From Plebeiibacterium sediminum (GTDB lineage Bacteria; Bacteroidota; Bacteroidia; Bacteroidales; Marinilabiliaceae): a stretch of DNA of 64,000 bases. A model generated the notes under the pieces. The model worked only from the letters and a program-made list of their open reading frames with translations. It was not told the origin of the DNA and ran no database searches. Where the stretch lies: contig NZ_JAPDPJ010000019.1 in assembly GCF_026013605.1 (NCBI RefSeq), positions 1 through 64,000 of the forward strand, written 5' to 3'. Numbering within the stretch: the first letter of the stretch is position 1; every line of letters starts with the position of its first letter. Shown here piece by piece: positions 45,301 through 53,251 of this stretch. The position numbers and the translations under genes are program-made.

Positions 45301-46670
45301 TTTCTTTGTCGCAAGGTAATTTATCTGAACTGATTCAGAATATTGCCGATGCATTTAAGATTCTTACAGAGCAAAAAAGTATTGTTTTCAATATTGCAAT
45401 AGATTTTAACCTCGAAAATGTTTGGTTTGATAAGGAAAAACTTGAAAATATTTTATCAAATCTTTTATCCAATGCGATCAAATATACGCCGGAAAAGGGC
45501 AAGGTTTCTTTAGCTGCCACCAGAATGTATGACTCTGCTAAAAAGCCTTATGTGCTCATTAATATACAGGATAATGGTATTGGAATTAGTGAAAATGCAC
45601 AAGCTAAAGTATTCGACCGTTTTTTTAGGGATGATTCCGATCAACAGAATAGTTCCTATGGTACAGGTATAGGTTTGTCTTTAACTAAGCAAATGGTTGA
45701 AATTCAGAATGGTAAAATATCTTTGGAAAGTGAAATAAATAAAGGATCGTCATTTAAAGTGATGTTGCCTTTGGAGAAAGAGGATTTTCCGGTACATGAT
45801 ATTCTTGCAACTGAGGTGGAAGAACAAATTCCTTTGCAAAAACGTGTGATGTTAATGACTGATATACATTTGGATGCAGTCAGTCAGGAGTCTTCGAAAC
45901 AGAATGCAGAAAAGGGTAAAACGAATATACTTATAGTTGAAGATAACAGTGATTTGAGAGAATTTTTGGCAGAAGCTTTGGCTGTAAATTATAATGTTTC
46001 AACAGCAGAAAATGGAGAGGTAGGATATCAGGTTGCTTGTGAAAATGATTTTGATTTGATAGTAAGTGATATTATGATGCCTAAAGTTGATGGCCTGGAA
46101 TTGTGTAAAATGCTTAAGAATAACTTGCAAACCAGTCATGTGCCAATAGTTTTACTGACAGCCAAAAATCAGGAAGAAGACTTTGTGGAGGGTTTTAAGT
46201 ACGGGGCAGACGATTATGTATCAAAGCCATTTAATTTAACGGTACTTCAGGCTAAGATTGATAGTATAATTGCCAACAGGAAAAAGTTATTGGAAAGATT
46301 CCAAAAACCAGAAGAAGTTGAGTCTGAACCCGAAGCTGTTTCCATGTCTCTTCTGGATGAAGAGTTTATGGGAAAAGTAAATCAGGTTATCGAAGAATCT
46401 TATACTGATTCAACGTTTGATATAGATACCTTTTCATCCAAATTATATGTTAGTCGTAGCTTGTTATATAAAAAGTTAAAAGCACTAACCGATGTTTCTC
46501 CTAATGAGTATATCACCATTTATCGGTTAAAGAAATCAATTGCATTACTAAAAAGTAAAAAACATCAGGTTTCCGAAGTGGCTTTTATGGTAGGATTTAA
46601 TGATCCAAAATACTTTAGTCGTGTCTTTAAAAAATACTATGATTGTTCCCCTTCAGCCTATGTAGAATAA
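42336..46670 (+). CDS. Hybrid two-component system sensor-regulator, HTCS 2 (locus B)
   Basis: A 1444-residue paralogue of the HTCS at 22900-27255 with the same order: signal helix, two Reg_prop propellers (blades such as FIWIGTDYGLCRYDG, LWIGTTNGLF, VWVGTYGNGI), Y_Y_Y domain, membrane helix at about 805-825, coiled coil, HisKA with His927 (SHEFRTPL), HATPase, receiver with Asp1245 (IVSDIMMP) and AraC-type HTH (about 1345-1444). The last 85 residues are almost the same as in HTCS 1, including VSEVAFMVGFNDPKYF, so the two may bind the same operator. Its place between the surface lipoprotein and the GH43 genes fits the arabinan sensor of B. thetaiotaomicron. Confidence 0.93.
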   Translation: MYLLMNRIVFLRSILLFGLLSGFSYLKGNPYDVSRMYEYIDISNGLPQNTVRCFEKDNFGFIWIGTDYGLCRYDGYDFEYYNASNNSLSLNDNRIVDILADSRGLIWIVTQSGVQILNSTTDKFIDVSNSDVREILSKDIVQVVEANSHIWIATLNEGIYDLEVKKGSAEIIVHSHYGLGTNEGAVSCITYGEDDHIYVGTNKDVYMFNHEIGGFEKIQLDIRISFDVYVLYQDDDCLWIGTTNGLFRYYPKTKQLDWYAHNSSDKNTIAHSNVTSLIKDATGKLLVGTLGGLCVYNSETNDFSQIRLFSSVNGGPNYVFVSELFADKEGNVWIGTEKTGVVHSNVFSKKFYSFKEDDQYKPFNYNIINSIHVSDIEIWVGTAGDGLYWYNRIDQSVKHLKFGPGSSGGLTSDFISAFIEDQKGNKWIGAWGTGIQKLNIEDGKNIFRSYLHAQGLPSTFISCFYIGSRGELIVGTNSGLAVYDEKNNLFVPVGITNEYNAWKVGCIHEDNKGFLWVGTTDGLYRFKADLISPDRSEELSKYDVVTFKKTAQKGSLPNDYITCIDEDSNGNVWVGTYGNGIAKCVANEDGSIVFENYTEEDGLTNNVVYKVLVDANDDLWISTENGLSHYKVKDSLFVNYYKKDGLRNDQYYWSAGCKDDSGNLYFGGLSGLNFFNPDSIIDYPSGSKTFITKLNVVNDVVRAGEKRQGIIPLTKSVFSADTIHLSYKDNVFSFEFSALPYFLSSKIKYEYQLEGVDQNWVEVGSDRRIASYTNLNGGEYLFKVRSTNIDGVWNKNYSSVLLIIDPPYWRTSWFKIVLLLALVLLAVVYVRYRSIRITVQKRRLERIVEERTDEIKVKNEQLEHNSEMLIARNEQLAQRQEEIEKQKNLLEKQNKEIISQRDQLIELNEEVESIHQSRMQFFTNISHEFRTPLTLIISPIEKMLNDSFSFSKENVKHTISYVKRNAERLLMLTNEILTFRKFEAGKIKISLSQGNLSELIQNIADAFKILTEQKSIVFNIAIDFNLENVWFDKEKLENILSNLLSNAIKYTPEKGKVSLAATRMYDSAKKPYVLINIQDNGIGISENAQAKVFDRFFRDDSDQQNSSYGTGIGLSLTKQMVEIQNGKISLESEINKGSSFKVMLPLEKEDFPVHDILATEVEEQIPLQKRVMLMTDIHLDAVSQESSKQNAEKGKTNILIVEDNSDLREFLAEALAVNYNVSTAENGEVGYQVACENDFDLIVSDIMMPKVDGLELCKMLKNNLQTSHVPIVLLTAKNQEEDFVEGFKYGADDYVSKPFNLTVLQAKIDSIIANRKKLLERFQKPEEVESEPEAVSMSLLDEEFMGKVNQVIEESYTDSTFDIDTFSSKLYVSRSLLYKKLKALTDVSPNEYITIYRLKKSIALLKSKKHQVSEVAFMVGFNDPKYFSRVFKKYYDCSPSAYVE

Positions 46671-46760
46671 GCTTATTGGTTTTGGAGTACAAATGATTAC
46701 ACATCTGTATAAAAATGTACTATAATGCAGGGATAGCGCGAAAATTGCTCAAGTATAATA

Positions 46761-46823
46761 TCGATCTATCCTCTTAATAAAAACTTTTGTCCTCATATAA
46801 ATGCCTAACACAGGTTACTTTTG
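46761..46823 (+). promoter_or_regulatory. Promoter and putative HTCS operator of the downstream GH43 gene
   Basis: TCGATCTATCC (46761-46771) is followed after exactly 44 bp by the -7 element TACTTTTG (46816-46823). A TGTCC at 46788-46792 could be the second half-site, and TAAAAACTT at the same offset is shared with locus A. This is the third copy of the architecture described at 22257-22319. Confidence 0.55.
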
Positions 46824-46870
46824 TTTGTGTCAGTTTGTGTTAAAATGGTTTAAAGCAAAAGTAATTATTG

Positions 46871-48385
46871 ATGATGTTATATAATCGAATGAAAATTATT
46901 CTACTTATTGCTGTTGGTATTCTTATGCAGATGTGTACGACTACCTCCAATGATAAAGATAAGGGAAATCCTTATCAGGATGACTATACCAAAATAGCAT
47001 CTTTAAAAAACAGGGATAAATGGAATGGGGCAAATGTTCATGATCCAACATGTATAAAAGTTGGAGATACTTATTATTTGTATTCCACAGATGCCTATTA
47101 CATTCCTCCTAATATCAATTTTAAAGATGATCCTACTGTTGAAATTGGTCATACGCCTATTCGTAGTTCTAAAGATTTAGTTCATTGGAAATTTGAAGGA
47201 TGGGTTTTTGATGATTTTCCTGCTGAAGCTTTAGCTCATGTAAAAGAAAATAATCAGGGTAAATCTCCAGATGGAATATGGGCTCCATATATTCATCAAA
47301 AAGGCGATGAGTTCAGATTATATTACTCGCTTTCTTATTTCGGATCCAATGCATCTTTTATCGGTATGGCAACATCAAAATCGCCATCAGGTCCATGGGA
47401 AGATAAGGGGGAAGTTGTTAAAACATTTCGGGATAGTGAAATGAATGCCATTGATCCAACAGTTCTGTCTGATCATAAAACAGGAAAAGAATGGATGATA
47501 TATGGTTCTTTTTTTGGTGGGTTGTTTTGTATGGAGTTAGATCCTGAAACTGGTTTGGCCAAAACAAAAGGTGATCAGGGTGTTGTTGTGGCACGAAGAG
47601 CAGATGGAAAGTCTCGTGTTATTGAAGCTCCGGAAATTGTATATAATGAAGAACAGGATATGTACTACTTGTTTGTTTCTTATGATTCATTATTTACTTA
47701 TTACAATGTTAGAGTTGGTCGGTCAAAGTCACCAACAGGACCATTCCTTGATTATTTTGGAAATGATTTAAGCGATACTACCAATAACTATCCAATTCTT
47801 ACCTATACCTACATGTTCGATAACCAACCTGGTTGGGCAGGTAATGCACATTGTGCCGTTATTGAAGATGAGGGTAAGTACTTTGCTTTTCATCAGGGGC
47901 GATTGGCTCCAATTAATCTGATGCTTCAGCTTCAATGCCGCGAGGTGAAGTGGTTAAGTGATGGATGGCCTGTGTTTTCTCCTGAGCGATATAATGTTGT
48001 TGATGAAAAATCAGGTTTTACAGAATCTGATATTCAGGGTAGCTGGGAAGTGATCGAATTAAAAGATTTGTTAGAACTTTCGGATAAAGGACAATTAAAA
48101 ATACCTGTAGGAGAGTGGAAGTATACACCAAAAGCTTTTAACACATCCAATGAAATGGTTGTTTCTTCTGGTAGCGTAACACTTGAAAACGATAATTATA
48201 AAATTACCGGTGTTAAGGTAAATGGCGATACCATGGTGTTTACCGATGAAGATGGAACAGAAGTTGAGTGTAAGATATTTTCAGGATGGGATTGGGAAAA
48301 TGAAAATAAAACAATTCTATTTTCAGGTATTTTACCTAACGGACATGGATTCTGGGGTAAGAAGATTATAAAGTCAAATTCTTAG
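46871..48385 (+). CDS. GH43 arabinanase lipoprotein (locus B, downstream of HTCS 2)
   Basis: A lipoprotein of 504 residues from ATG 46871 (an in-frame TTG lies at 46868; ATG 46889 is also possible). The lipobox is MQMC with Cys22. The GH43 triad is Asp58 (VHDPT), Asp195 (NAIDPT) and Glu252 (VIEAPE). The C-terminal sandwich (about 390-504) ends GHGFWGKK, like the enzyme at 27333-28952. The pair probably divides endo-arabinanase work between different substrates or locations. Gene order recalls the enzyme after the HTCS in the B. thetaiotaomicron arabinan PUL. It has its own promoter and ends at the inverted repeat 48451-48488. Confidence 0.9.
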   Translation: MMLYNRMKIILLIAVGILMQMCTTTSNDKDKGNPYQDDYTKIASLKNRDKWNGANVHDPTCIKVGDTYYLYSTDAYYIPPNINFKDDPTVEIGHTPIRSSKDLVHWKFEGWVFDDFPAEALAHVKENNQGKSPDGIWAPYIHQKGDEFRLYYSLSYFGSNASFIGMATSKSPSGPWEDKGEVVKTFRDSEMNAIDPTVLSDHKTGKEWMIYGSFFGGLFCMELDPETGLAKTKGDQGVVVARRADGKSRVIEAPEIVYNEEQDMYYLFVSYDSLFTYYNVRVGRSKSPTGPFLDYFGNDLSDTTNNYPILTYTYMFDNQPGWAGNAHCAVIEDEGKYFAFHQGRLAPINLMLQLQCREVKWLSDGWPVFSPERYNVVDEKSGFTESDIQGSWEVIELKDLLELSDKGQLKIPVGEWKYTPKAFNTSNEMVVSSGSVTLENDNYKITGVKVNGDTMVFTDEDGTEVECKIFSGWDWENENKTILFSGILPNGHGFWGKKIIKSNS

Positions 48386-48421
48386 TTTAAATGGATTAAG
48401 ATTGTCAGTATTGACATATTT

Positions 48422-48488
48422 GATATCCCTTTTTGATTAATAAATAAACTTATCTCAATGAGCAAATACTATTTTTGTCATTGAGATA
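48422..48488 (+). promoter_or_regulatory. Inverted repeat with promoter-like loop upstream of the last GH43 gene
   Basis: TATCTCAATGA (48451-48461) is perfectly repeated inverted as TCATTGAGATA (48478-48488), followed by TTTTATTAT, which may act as a weak terminator. The loop contains TATTTTTG (48470-48477), a -7 consensus match, and GATATCC lies upstream at 48422-48428, 41 bp from it. The element could be a terminator, a promoter or both. Confidence 0.4.
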
Positions 48489-48532
48489 TTTTATTATAAA
48501 AACTTATAGACAGGAGAAAACAAACTAAAGTA

Positions 48533-49543
48533 ATGAAGAAAAGACAAATGGGATTAAGAATAATTGTTTTGGTAGCAGTTGCCATTTTTACTTTTGGCTG
48601 TTGTGAAAAAAAAGTTGAATATATAAATCCGATTGCGGCACAACGAGCAGATCCTTGGGTTTATAAAAACAATGATGGAGTATATTATTTTATAGCAACA
48701 GCTCCTGAATATGATAGAATTGAAATAAGGAAATCGAATACCATAAACGGAATTGGAACTGCAGAGCCTGTAGTAGTTTGGAAAAAACACGAAGAAGGTA
48801 CTATGGGCGGTTTTATCTGGGCACCTGAATTGCATAAAATAAATGGCAAATGGTATGTTTATTTTGCTGCCGGCGATGCTGATAATGTTTGGCATATTCG
48901 TATGTATGTTTTATCCAACGAATCAGATGATCCGACCACAGGTGAATGGGTAGAGGAAGGAAGAATATTTACTCAGAAAGATTCTTTTTCATTAGATGCA
49001 ACTACCTTTGAAAATAATGGAGAGTTATATTATATCTGGGCTCAAGGCGTAAGAGAAGGTGAAAATACATCGTTATTGCTTTCAAAAATGGAATCTCCAA
49101 TAAAGCTTAAGGGAGAAGAAGTGATTATTTGTGATCCAACACTTGATTGGGAGAGAAGGGGATACAAAGTAAATGAAGGACCTGCAGTGCTAAAGAAAAA
49201 TGGGAAGATATTTGTAACATACTCTGCCAGTGCAACTGATGCCAATTACTGTATTGGAATGTTATGGGCAGATGAAAATGCAGATTTGTTAGATCCTAAA
49301 TCATGGCACAAATCTCAGGAACCTGTTTTTTCTACAAATAAAGAAGCCCGAAGGTTTGGCCCGGGACATAGTTGTTTTACTGTGGCAGAAGATGGCAAAA
49401 CAGATGTGTTGATTTATCATGCCAGGGTTTATGAACAAATCAGAGGAAACTCATTGTTTGATTTTAACAGACATACCAGGGCTCGTGCGATTGCATGGGA
49501 TGAAAACGGAATGCCTGATTTTAGACAAGGGGAGGCAGATTAA
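48533..49543 (+). CDS. GH43 exo-acting alpha-L-arabinofuranosidase-like lipoprotein
   Basis: A 336-residue single-domain GH43 protein with lipobox TFGC (Cys23, followed by a second Cys). The triad is Asp40 (RADPWV), Asp155 (SLDATTF) and Glu215 (NEGPAV). The start NPIAAQRADPWVYK and the stretch FIWAPELHKINGKWYVYFAAG resemble subfamily 26, whose known members release arabinose exo-wise from alpha-1,5-arabino-oligosaccharides. It should therefore act after the endo-enzymes, presumably in the periplasm. Subfamily and exo mode are inferred from the sequence pattern. It is the last arabinan gene of locus B, and a terminator follows. Confidence 0.87.
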   Translation: MKKRQMGLRIIVLVAVAIFTFGCCEKKVEYINPIAAQRADPWVYKNNDGVYYFIATAPEYDRIEIRKSNTINGIGTAEPVVVWKKHEEGTMGGFIWAPELHKINGKWYVYFAAGDADNVWHIRMYVLSNESDDPTTGEWVEEGRIFTQKDSFSLDATTFENNGELYYIWAQGVREGENTSLLLSKMESPIKLKGEEVIICDPTLDWERRGYKVNEGPAVLKKNGKIFVTYSASATDANYCIGMLWADENADLLDPKSWHKSQEPVFSTNKEARRFGPGHSCFTVAEDGKTDVLIYHARVYEQIRGNSLFDFNRHTRARAIAWDENGMPDFRQGEAD

Positions 49544-49571
49544 GGACTAAAGATCAAAACGATATTGCAAT

Positions 49572-49618
49572 AAAAAGCTGCATGATAACACAATTGAGTG
49601 TTAGATGCAGCTTTTTTT
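49572..49618. terminator. Bidirectional terminator between GH43 and the rubredoxin fusion
   Basis: AAAAGCTGCAT (49573-49583) pairs with ATGCAGCTTTT (49604-49614), with A and T runs on both sides, between convergent genes. Confidence 0.85.
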
Positions 49619-49622
49619 ATGA

Positions 49623-51038
49623 TTAAAAATGTGAAATATCTGTGTGTTTTGAGATTTCTGAATTTCCTGTACTTAAATCGTTAATACTTAAATCGTGTAT
49701 ATCGCTATTGCCAGTCAGTCTGGCGAAGGTTTTCAGTTCCTCAGTGCTTACCTTTAAAAAGTTTTCTATCCTTTTTGCAGATAGATCAATGTTGATACGT
49801 TTTCTTAGTTCGGGATCTTGAGTGGCTATTCCAATCGGGCAATTACCTGTGTTACAGATTCTATATTGCTGACAACCGCCTGCAATCATGGCTGAAGTAG
49901 CAATGGCCACTGCAGTAGCTCCAAGAGCAATAGCTTTTGCAAAATCAGGAGAAACTCTGAGGCCGCCGGTTATTACAATGGCAATGTCTTCTCGTTTGTG
50001 ATGTTCTAAGTGTTTTTTAGCCCTGTAAAGAGCAAAAAGAGTTGGAACCGATGTGTGATCCTTAACAAATTTTGGGGCGGATCCGGTTGCGCCACCTCTT
50101 CCATCTATAGTTACAAAATCGGGGTTAGCGTAAATAATCTCATCCAGATCTTTTTCAATGTTACCAGCGGCAATTTTAATACCAATGGGCTTGCCATCCG
50201 ATTTATCTCGTAGCCAGTCTACTTTCTTTTTTAAATCCTCCTTGCTTTTAATGTCTTTAAACGAAGATGGACTGTGAATATCCTCACCAACAGGTTTATT
50301 TCTTATTTGAGCAATTTCGGTGGTGACTTTATCTCCAGGTAAATGGCCACCCATACCGGGTTTGACCGATTGACCAATTTTTATTTCTATAGCATCAACT
50401 TTTTTAAGGTAGTTCTCTGTTACGCTATATTCATTCGGCACATATTCAAAAATGTATTTGTAAGCGTTGTTTAATTCATCATCTAAAATGCCACCTTCAC
50501 CTGAACAGATACAGGTTTTTACTGCAGCACTACCTTTGGCCATGGCAGTTTTAAACTCTTTGGATATGGCACCAAAAGACATGTGACTAATGTAGATTGG
50601 AGTTTCAAGTATAAGCGGATGTTTGGAATTTTGTCCGATAGTTGTTTGGGTTGAAACTTCATCGCCGGGGTTTAGTGGTATTTTATGGAGTTGAGCACCT
50701 TTAATAATAATATCATCCCACGAAATAATTGGCATCCTGGTTTTCATTGGTTCAGAGATGGATTCTCCTGATTGAGCCATTTGATGAATTTCACTGAGGT
50801 GATTCTCGTTTGGATCTGAAGATTTGGACCATTCCTTTAAATATGAATCCATAGAAGTTTCTTTTGTTGCAGGAGTGCTGGATGGCGTACCATCTTCTTC
50901 AGCTTCCTTTTGAGCAAACATGGGTTTGTTTATGCCACATATAGGGCAACACCAATCTTCTTCAAGTTCATCCCATAGTGTTCCTTCTCTTTCTTCATCG
51001 TATTCATATCCGCAAGCCTGACATTTATATATAGCCAT
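49623..51038 (-). CDS. Rubredoxin-FMN-dependent glutamate synthase-like fusion protein
   Basis: A 471-residue cytoplasmic protein. The N-terminus is a rubredoxin domain (1-40) with iron ligands Cys6, Cys9, Cys31 and Cys34 (CQACG, CPICG). After an acidic linker of about 30 residues comes the FMN-binding glutamate synthase domain (about 95-440). It carries the 3Fe-4S ligand pattern Cys389-x5-Cys395-x4-Cys400 in CQQYRICNTGNCPIG. There is no amidotransferase domain, so it cannot take ammonia from glutamine by itself. Rubredoxin probably feeds electrons to the flavin. Similar fusions occur in strict anaerobes and archaea. Its real substrate is unknown, and it lies alone between two PULs. Confidence 0.88.
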   Translation of the reverse strand: MAIYKCQACGYEYDEEREGTLWDELEEDWCCPICGINKPMFAQKEAEEDGTPSSTPATKETSMDSYLKEWSKSSDPNENHLSEIHQMAQSGESISEPMKTRMPIISWDDIIIKGAQLHKIPLNPGDEVSTQTTIGQNSKHPLILETPIYISHMSFGAISKEFKTAMAKGSAAVKTCICSGEGGILDDELNNAYKYIFEYVPNEYSVTENYLKKVDAIEIKIGQSVKPGMGGHLPGDKVTTEIAQIRNKPVGEDIHSPSSFKDIKSKEDLKKKVDWLRDKSDGKPIGIKIAAGNIEKDLDEIIYANPDFVTIDGRGGATGSAPKFVKDHTSVPTLFALYRAKKHLEHHKREDIAIVITGGLRVSPDFAKAIALGATAVAIATSAMIAGGCQQYRICNTGNCPIGIATQDPELRKRINIDLSAKRIENFLKVSTEELKTFARLTGNSDIHDLSINDLSTGNSEISKHTDISHF

Positions 51039-51261
51039 AGATTTTAAGATTTATATGATTATTTAAGACAAAGATCAATTTACAATAATTGATACAGATC
51101 TCATAATCGTGAAAGATGAAAAGAAGTATTAAAACAAGAAACTAAATGAGAGGAGCTTCTTTAAAAATATATAATGCGAGATAGTAATCTTTCGGTGAAC
51201 TTGAAAATAGTATTAGCTCAAAACCAGATTCCTGGTTGTAATCAATATTTGATTATTAGCC

Positions 51262-51816
51262 TTATTCATTTTCTTCACTATCGTTAGTTATAGTTAGCTG
51301 TTCACGTAAAAACTGGAGTGAACGGCGAAGTTGTGTTTGTACAGTATTTACACTGATACCTAATTCTTCGGCAACTTCTTTGTATTTGTAACCTTCTAAA
51401 TGAACAAGTTTAAAAATTTTACGTCGTTCCTGAGGGAGAAGTTCTATGGTTTTATACAATTTTACATACTCATCTACATCTTCAGTTTTGAATAATTCAG
51501 TTTTTGAGTAATCTTCGTGAGTTGACATTAAAACCTCTTGACGTCTATCCTTTGATTTAAGGTAATCTAATGTTTTATTTTTTACAGATCTGAATAAATA
51601 ATAATCAAGGTCGGTTTTAACATCGGTAAAACGTTTCTTTTGCCAGAAACTAATTAAGGTTTCTTGTACTATATCTTCTGAGGAGTGTTCATTTTGAATC
51701 ATCTTATTTGCAAAAAGTACCAACGGAATATAATATGTATCAAAAAGAAGTTTGAAAGCAGACTTCTCATCCTTCTTGTACATGATTAATATTTCGTTTG
51801 TTTTTTGATGAGACAT
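51262..51816 (-). CDS. ECF-type RNA polymerase sigma-70 factor (locus D)
   Basis: A 184-residue sigma factor of the PUL-associated ECF group. Region 2 (about 15-75) contains SSEDIVQETLISFWQKKR. Region 4 (about 122-175) contains the helix-turn-helix YKEVAEELGISVNTVQTQLRR. It is transcribed away from its presumed anti-sigma gene (52084-53247), whereas in locus C sigma and anti-sigma point the same way. This layout separates sigma expression from the transport operon. Its regulatory target is probably the promoter of the divergent FecR-SusC operon. Confidence 0.92.
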   Translation of the reverse strand: MSHQKTNEILIMYKKDEKSAFKLLFDTYYIPLVLFANKMIQNEHSSEDIVQETLISFWQKKRFTDVKTDLDYYLFRSVKNKTLDYLKSKDRRQEVLMSTHEDYSKTELFKTEDVDEYVKLYKTIELLPQERRKIFKLVHLEGYKYKEVAEELGISVNTVQTQLRRSLQFLREQLTITNDSEENE

Positions 51817-51868
51817 AACAGTGTTGATTCTCAGTGTGTAATATCTTTCAGATAATTCTGAATCTGCG

Positions 51869-51876
51869 CAAATATA
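51869..51876 (-). promoter_or_regulatory. Candidate -7 element of the locus D sigma gene
   Basis: TATATTTG on the minus strand fits TAnnTTTG and stands 52 bp upstream of ATG 51816. No good -33 element is visible. Confidence 0.35.
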
Positions 51877-51992
51877 AAAATTAATCGTAAGAATGAGGCA
51901 TAAAAAAATAAATACGACAAGGTTGGAAAAAGAGTCTATTTGAAATTTTTTTCAAAAAAAATACACCTACTGTCACTGAAAAGTGTTTTTAA

Positions 51993-52002
51993 AATCGTCT
52001 TA
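51993..52002 (+). promoter_or_regulatory. AATCGTCTTA motif upstream of fecR (locus D)
   Basis: It is nearly identical to AATCGTATTA at 4051-4060 before the other fecR gene, and stands 81 bp before ATG 52084. It may be an ECF sigma promoter element, but two copies are too few to be sure. Confidence 0.25.
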
Positions 52003-52083
52003 GTGTTATTAGAAAGGGGATGGTATATGTTTAAATGTTGAATTTTTTTGAAGATACCTCTTTAGTTAAAATGATAATCCGTA

Positions 52084-53247
52084 ATGGTGATAGATGAAAT
52101 TATAAATAAATACCTGAATAAGGAGCCTTTATCAAACGAAGAGCTTTCCATTCTTAATGAATGGAAGGTTAAAAGTTCTGATAATGATAACTTATTGCAT
52201 CATCTGGAATTTTTAAGTAATGAAAAGAATTTAACCAGAAGACTCCAAAAAGAGTTGGATGATACATATTACGCAACACGTAAGAAATTAGAGAATAGAA
52301 AATCTAAGCAAAGACGTATGATGTTTTATCGTATGGCGGCAGCTTCTGTATTGTTGGTAATAGCCATAAGTTCTGTGTTATTCTTAGGTCGCAATGTGGG
52401 TCCTGATAATTATCAGGGGAATATTCAGCCAGGTAGTAACCAGGCCATACTTGAACTTGCTGACGGAAGAAAAATTGAATTATCACCTAAGGTGAAAAAT
52501 GTTGTAAAAGAAAAAGATGCTTTAATCAATATTGATAAAGGCATGGTTTCTTATAAAGAAACAAAAATTGAAGAACCAAATCTTGAGGACTCATTGGTTT
52601 ATAATACAATTGTTATTCCGCGTAAAGGAGAGTATAAAATTGTACTAAGCGATGGAACAACAATTTGGTTAAATGCAGAATCAAAACTTAAGTATCCTCA
52701 GAAGTTTAAGGGGAATGAACGAAGAGTCTTCCTGCAGGGAGAAGCTTATTTTGAAGTGACTCACAACAAGAAGATGCCTTTTATTGTTGAAACAGAAGCA
52801 CAGGAGTTAACTGTATTGGGAACTAAGTTTAATATTTTGGCTTTCCCTGAAGAAAGTACTGTACAATCAACTTTGGTTTCTGGTAGTGTAAAAATCAATG
52901 TTAAAGAATCAGATAAAAAAGTATTGTTAATCCCGGGTCAACAGGCAATTGTCGATAAAGAGTCGCAAATGTTAAAAGTTAACTCGGTTGATGTTACTGA
53001 AATTATTGCCTGGAAGGAAGGTTTCTTTTCTTTGGAAAATGTCACCATGGAAGAATTCCTGAACAGATTATCACGTTGGTATGATGTGAAATTTGTGTAT
53101 AATGATGATAAGGCTAAAGAGTTAGCTTTTAAAGGAAGTGTTCCAAGGTATGATAATTTGATTAGTGTGTTGGATATGTTGCAGGCTATTAGTCCTGTAG
53201 AGTTTAAATATCAAAAAGAAGAAATTGAAGTTACAATGAAGAACTAA
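52084..53247 (+). CDS. FecR-family anti-sigma factor (locus D)
   Basis: A 387-residue inner-membrane protein with an N-terminal cytoplasmic helical region (1-80), a membrane helix at about 83-101, a FecR domain (about 175-270: IVLSDGTTIWLNAESKL, LQGEAYFEVTH) and a C-terminal DUF4974/STN-like domain (about 310-387). It should hold the divergently encoded ECF sigma until the STN domain of the SusC encoded 92 bp downstream signals substrate. The gap to susC contains a hairpin and a palindrome. Confidence 0.92.
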   Translation: MVIDEIINKYLNKEPLSNEELSILNEWKVKSSDNDNLLHHLEFLSNEKNLTRRLQKELDDTYYATRKKLENRKSKQRRMMFYRMAAASVLLVIAISSVLFLGRNVGPDNYQGNIQPGSNQAILELADGRKIELSPKVKNVVKEKDALINIDKGMVSYKETKIEEPNLEDSLVYNTIVIPRKGEYKIVLSDGTTIWLNAESKLKYPQKFKGNERRVFLQGEAYFEVTHNKKMPFIVETEAQELTVLGTKFNILAFPEESTVQSTLVSGSVKINVKESDKKVLLIPGQQAIVDKESQMLKVNSVDVTEIIAWKEGFFSLENVTMEEFLNRLSRWYDVKFVYNDDKAKELAFKGSVPRYDNLISVLDMLQAISPVEFKYQKEEIEVTMKN

Positions 53248-53251
53248 AAAA

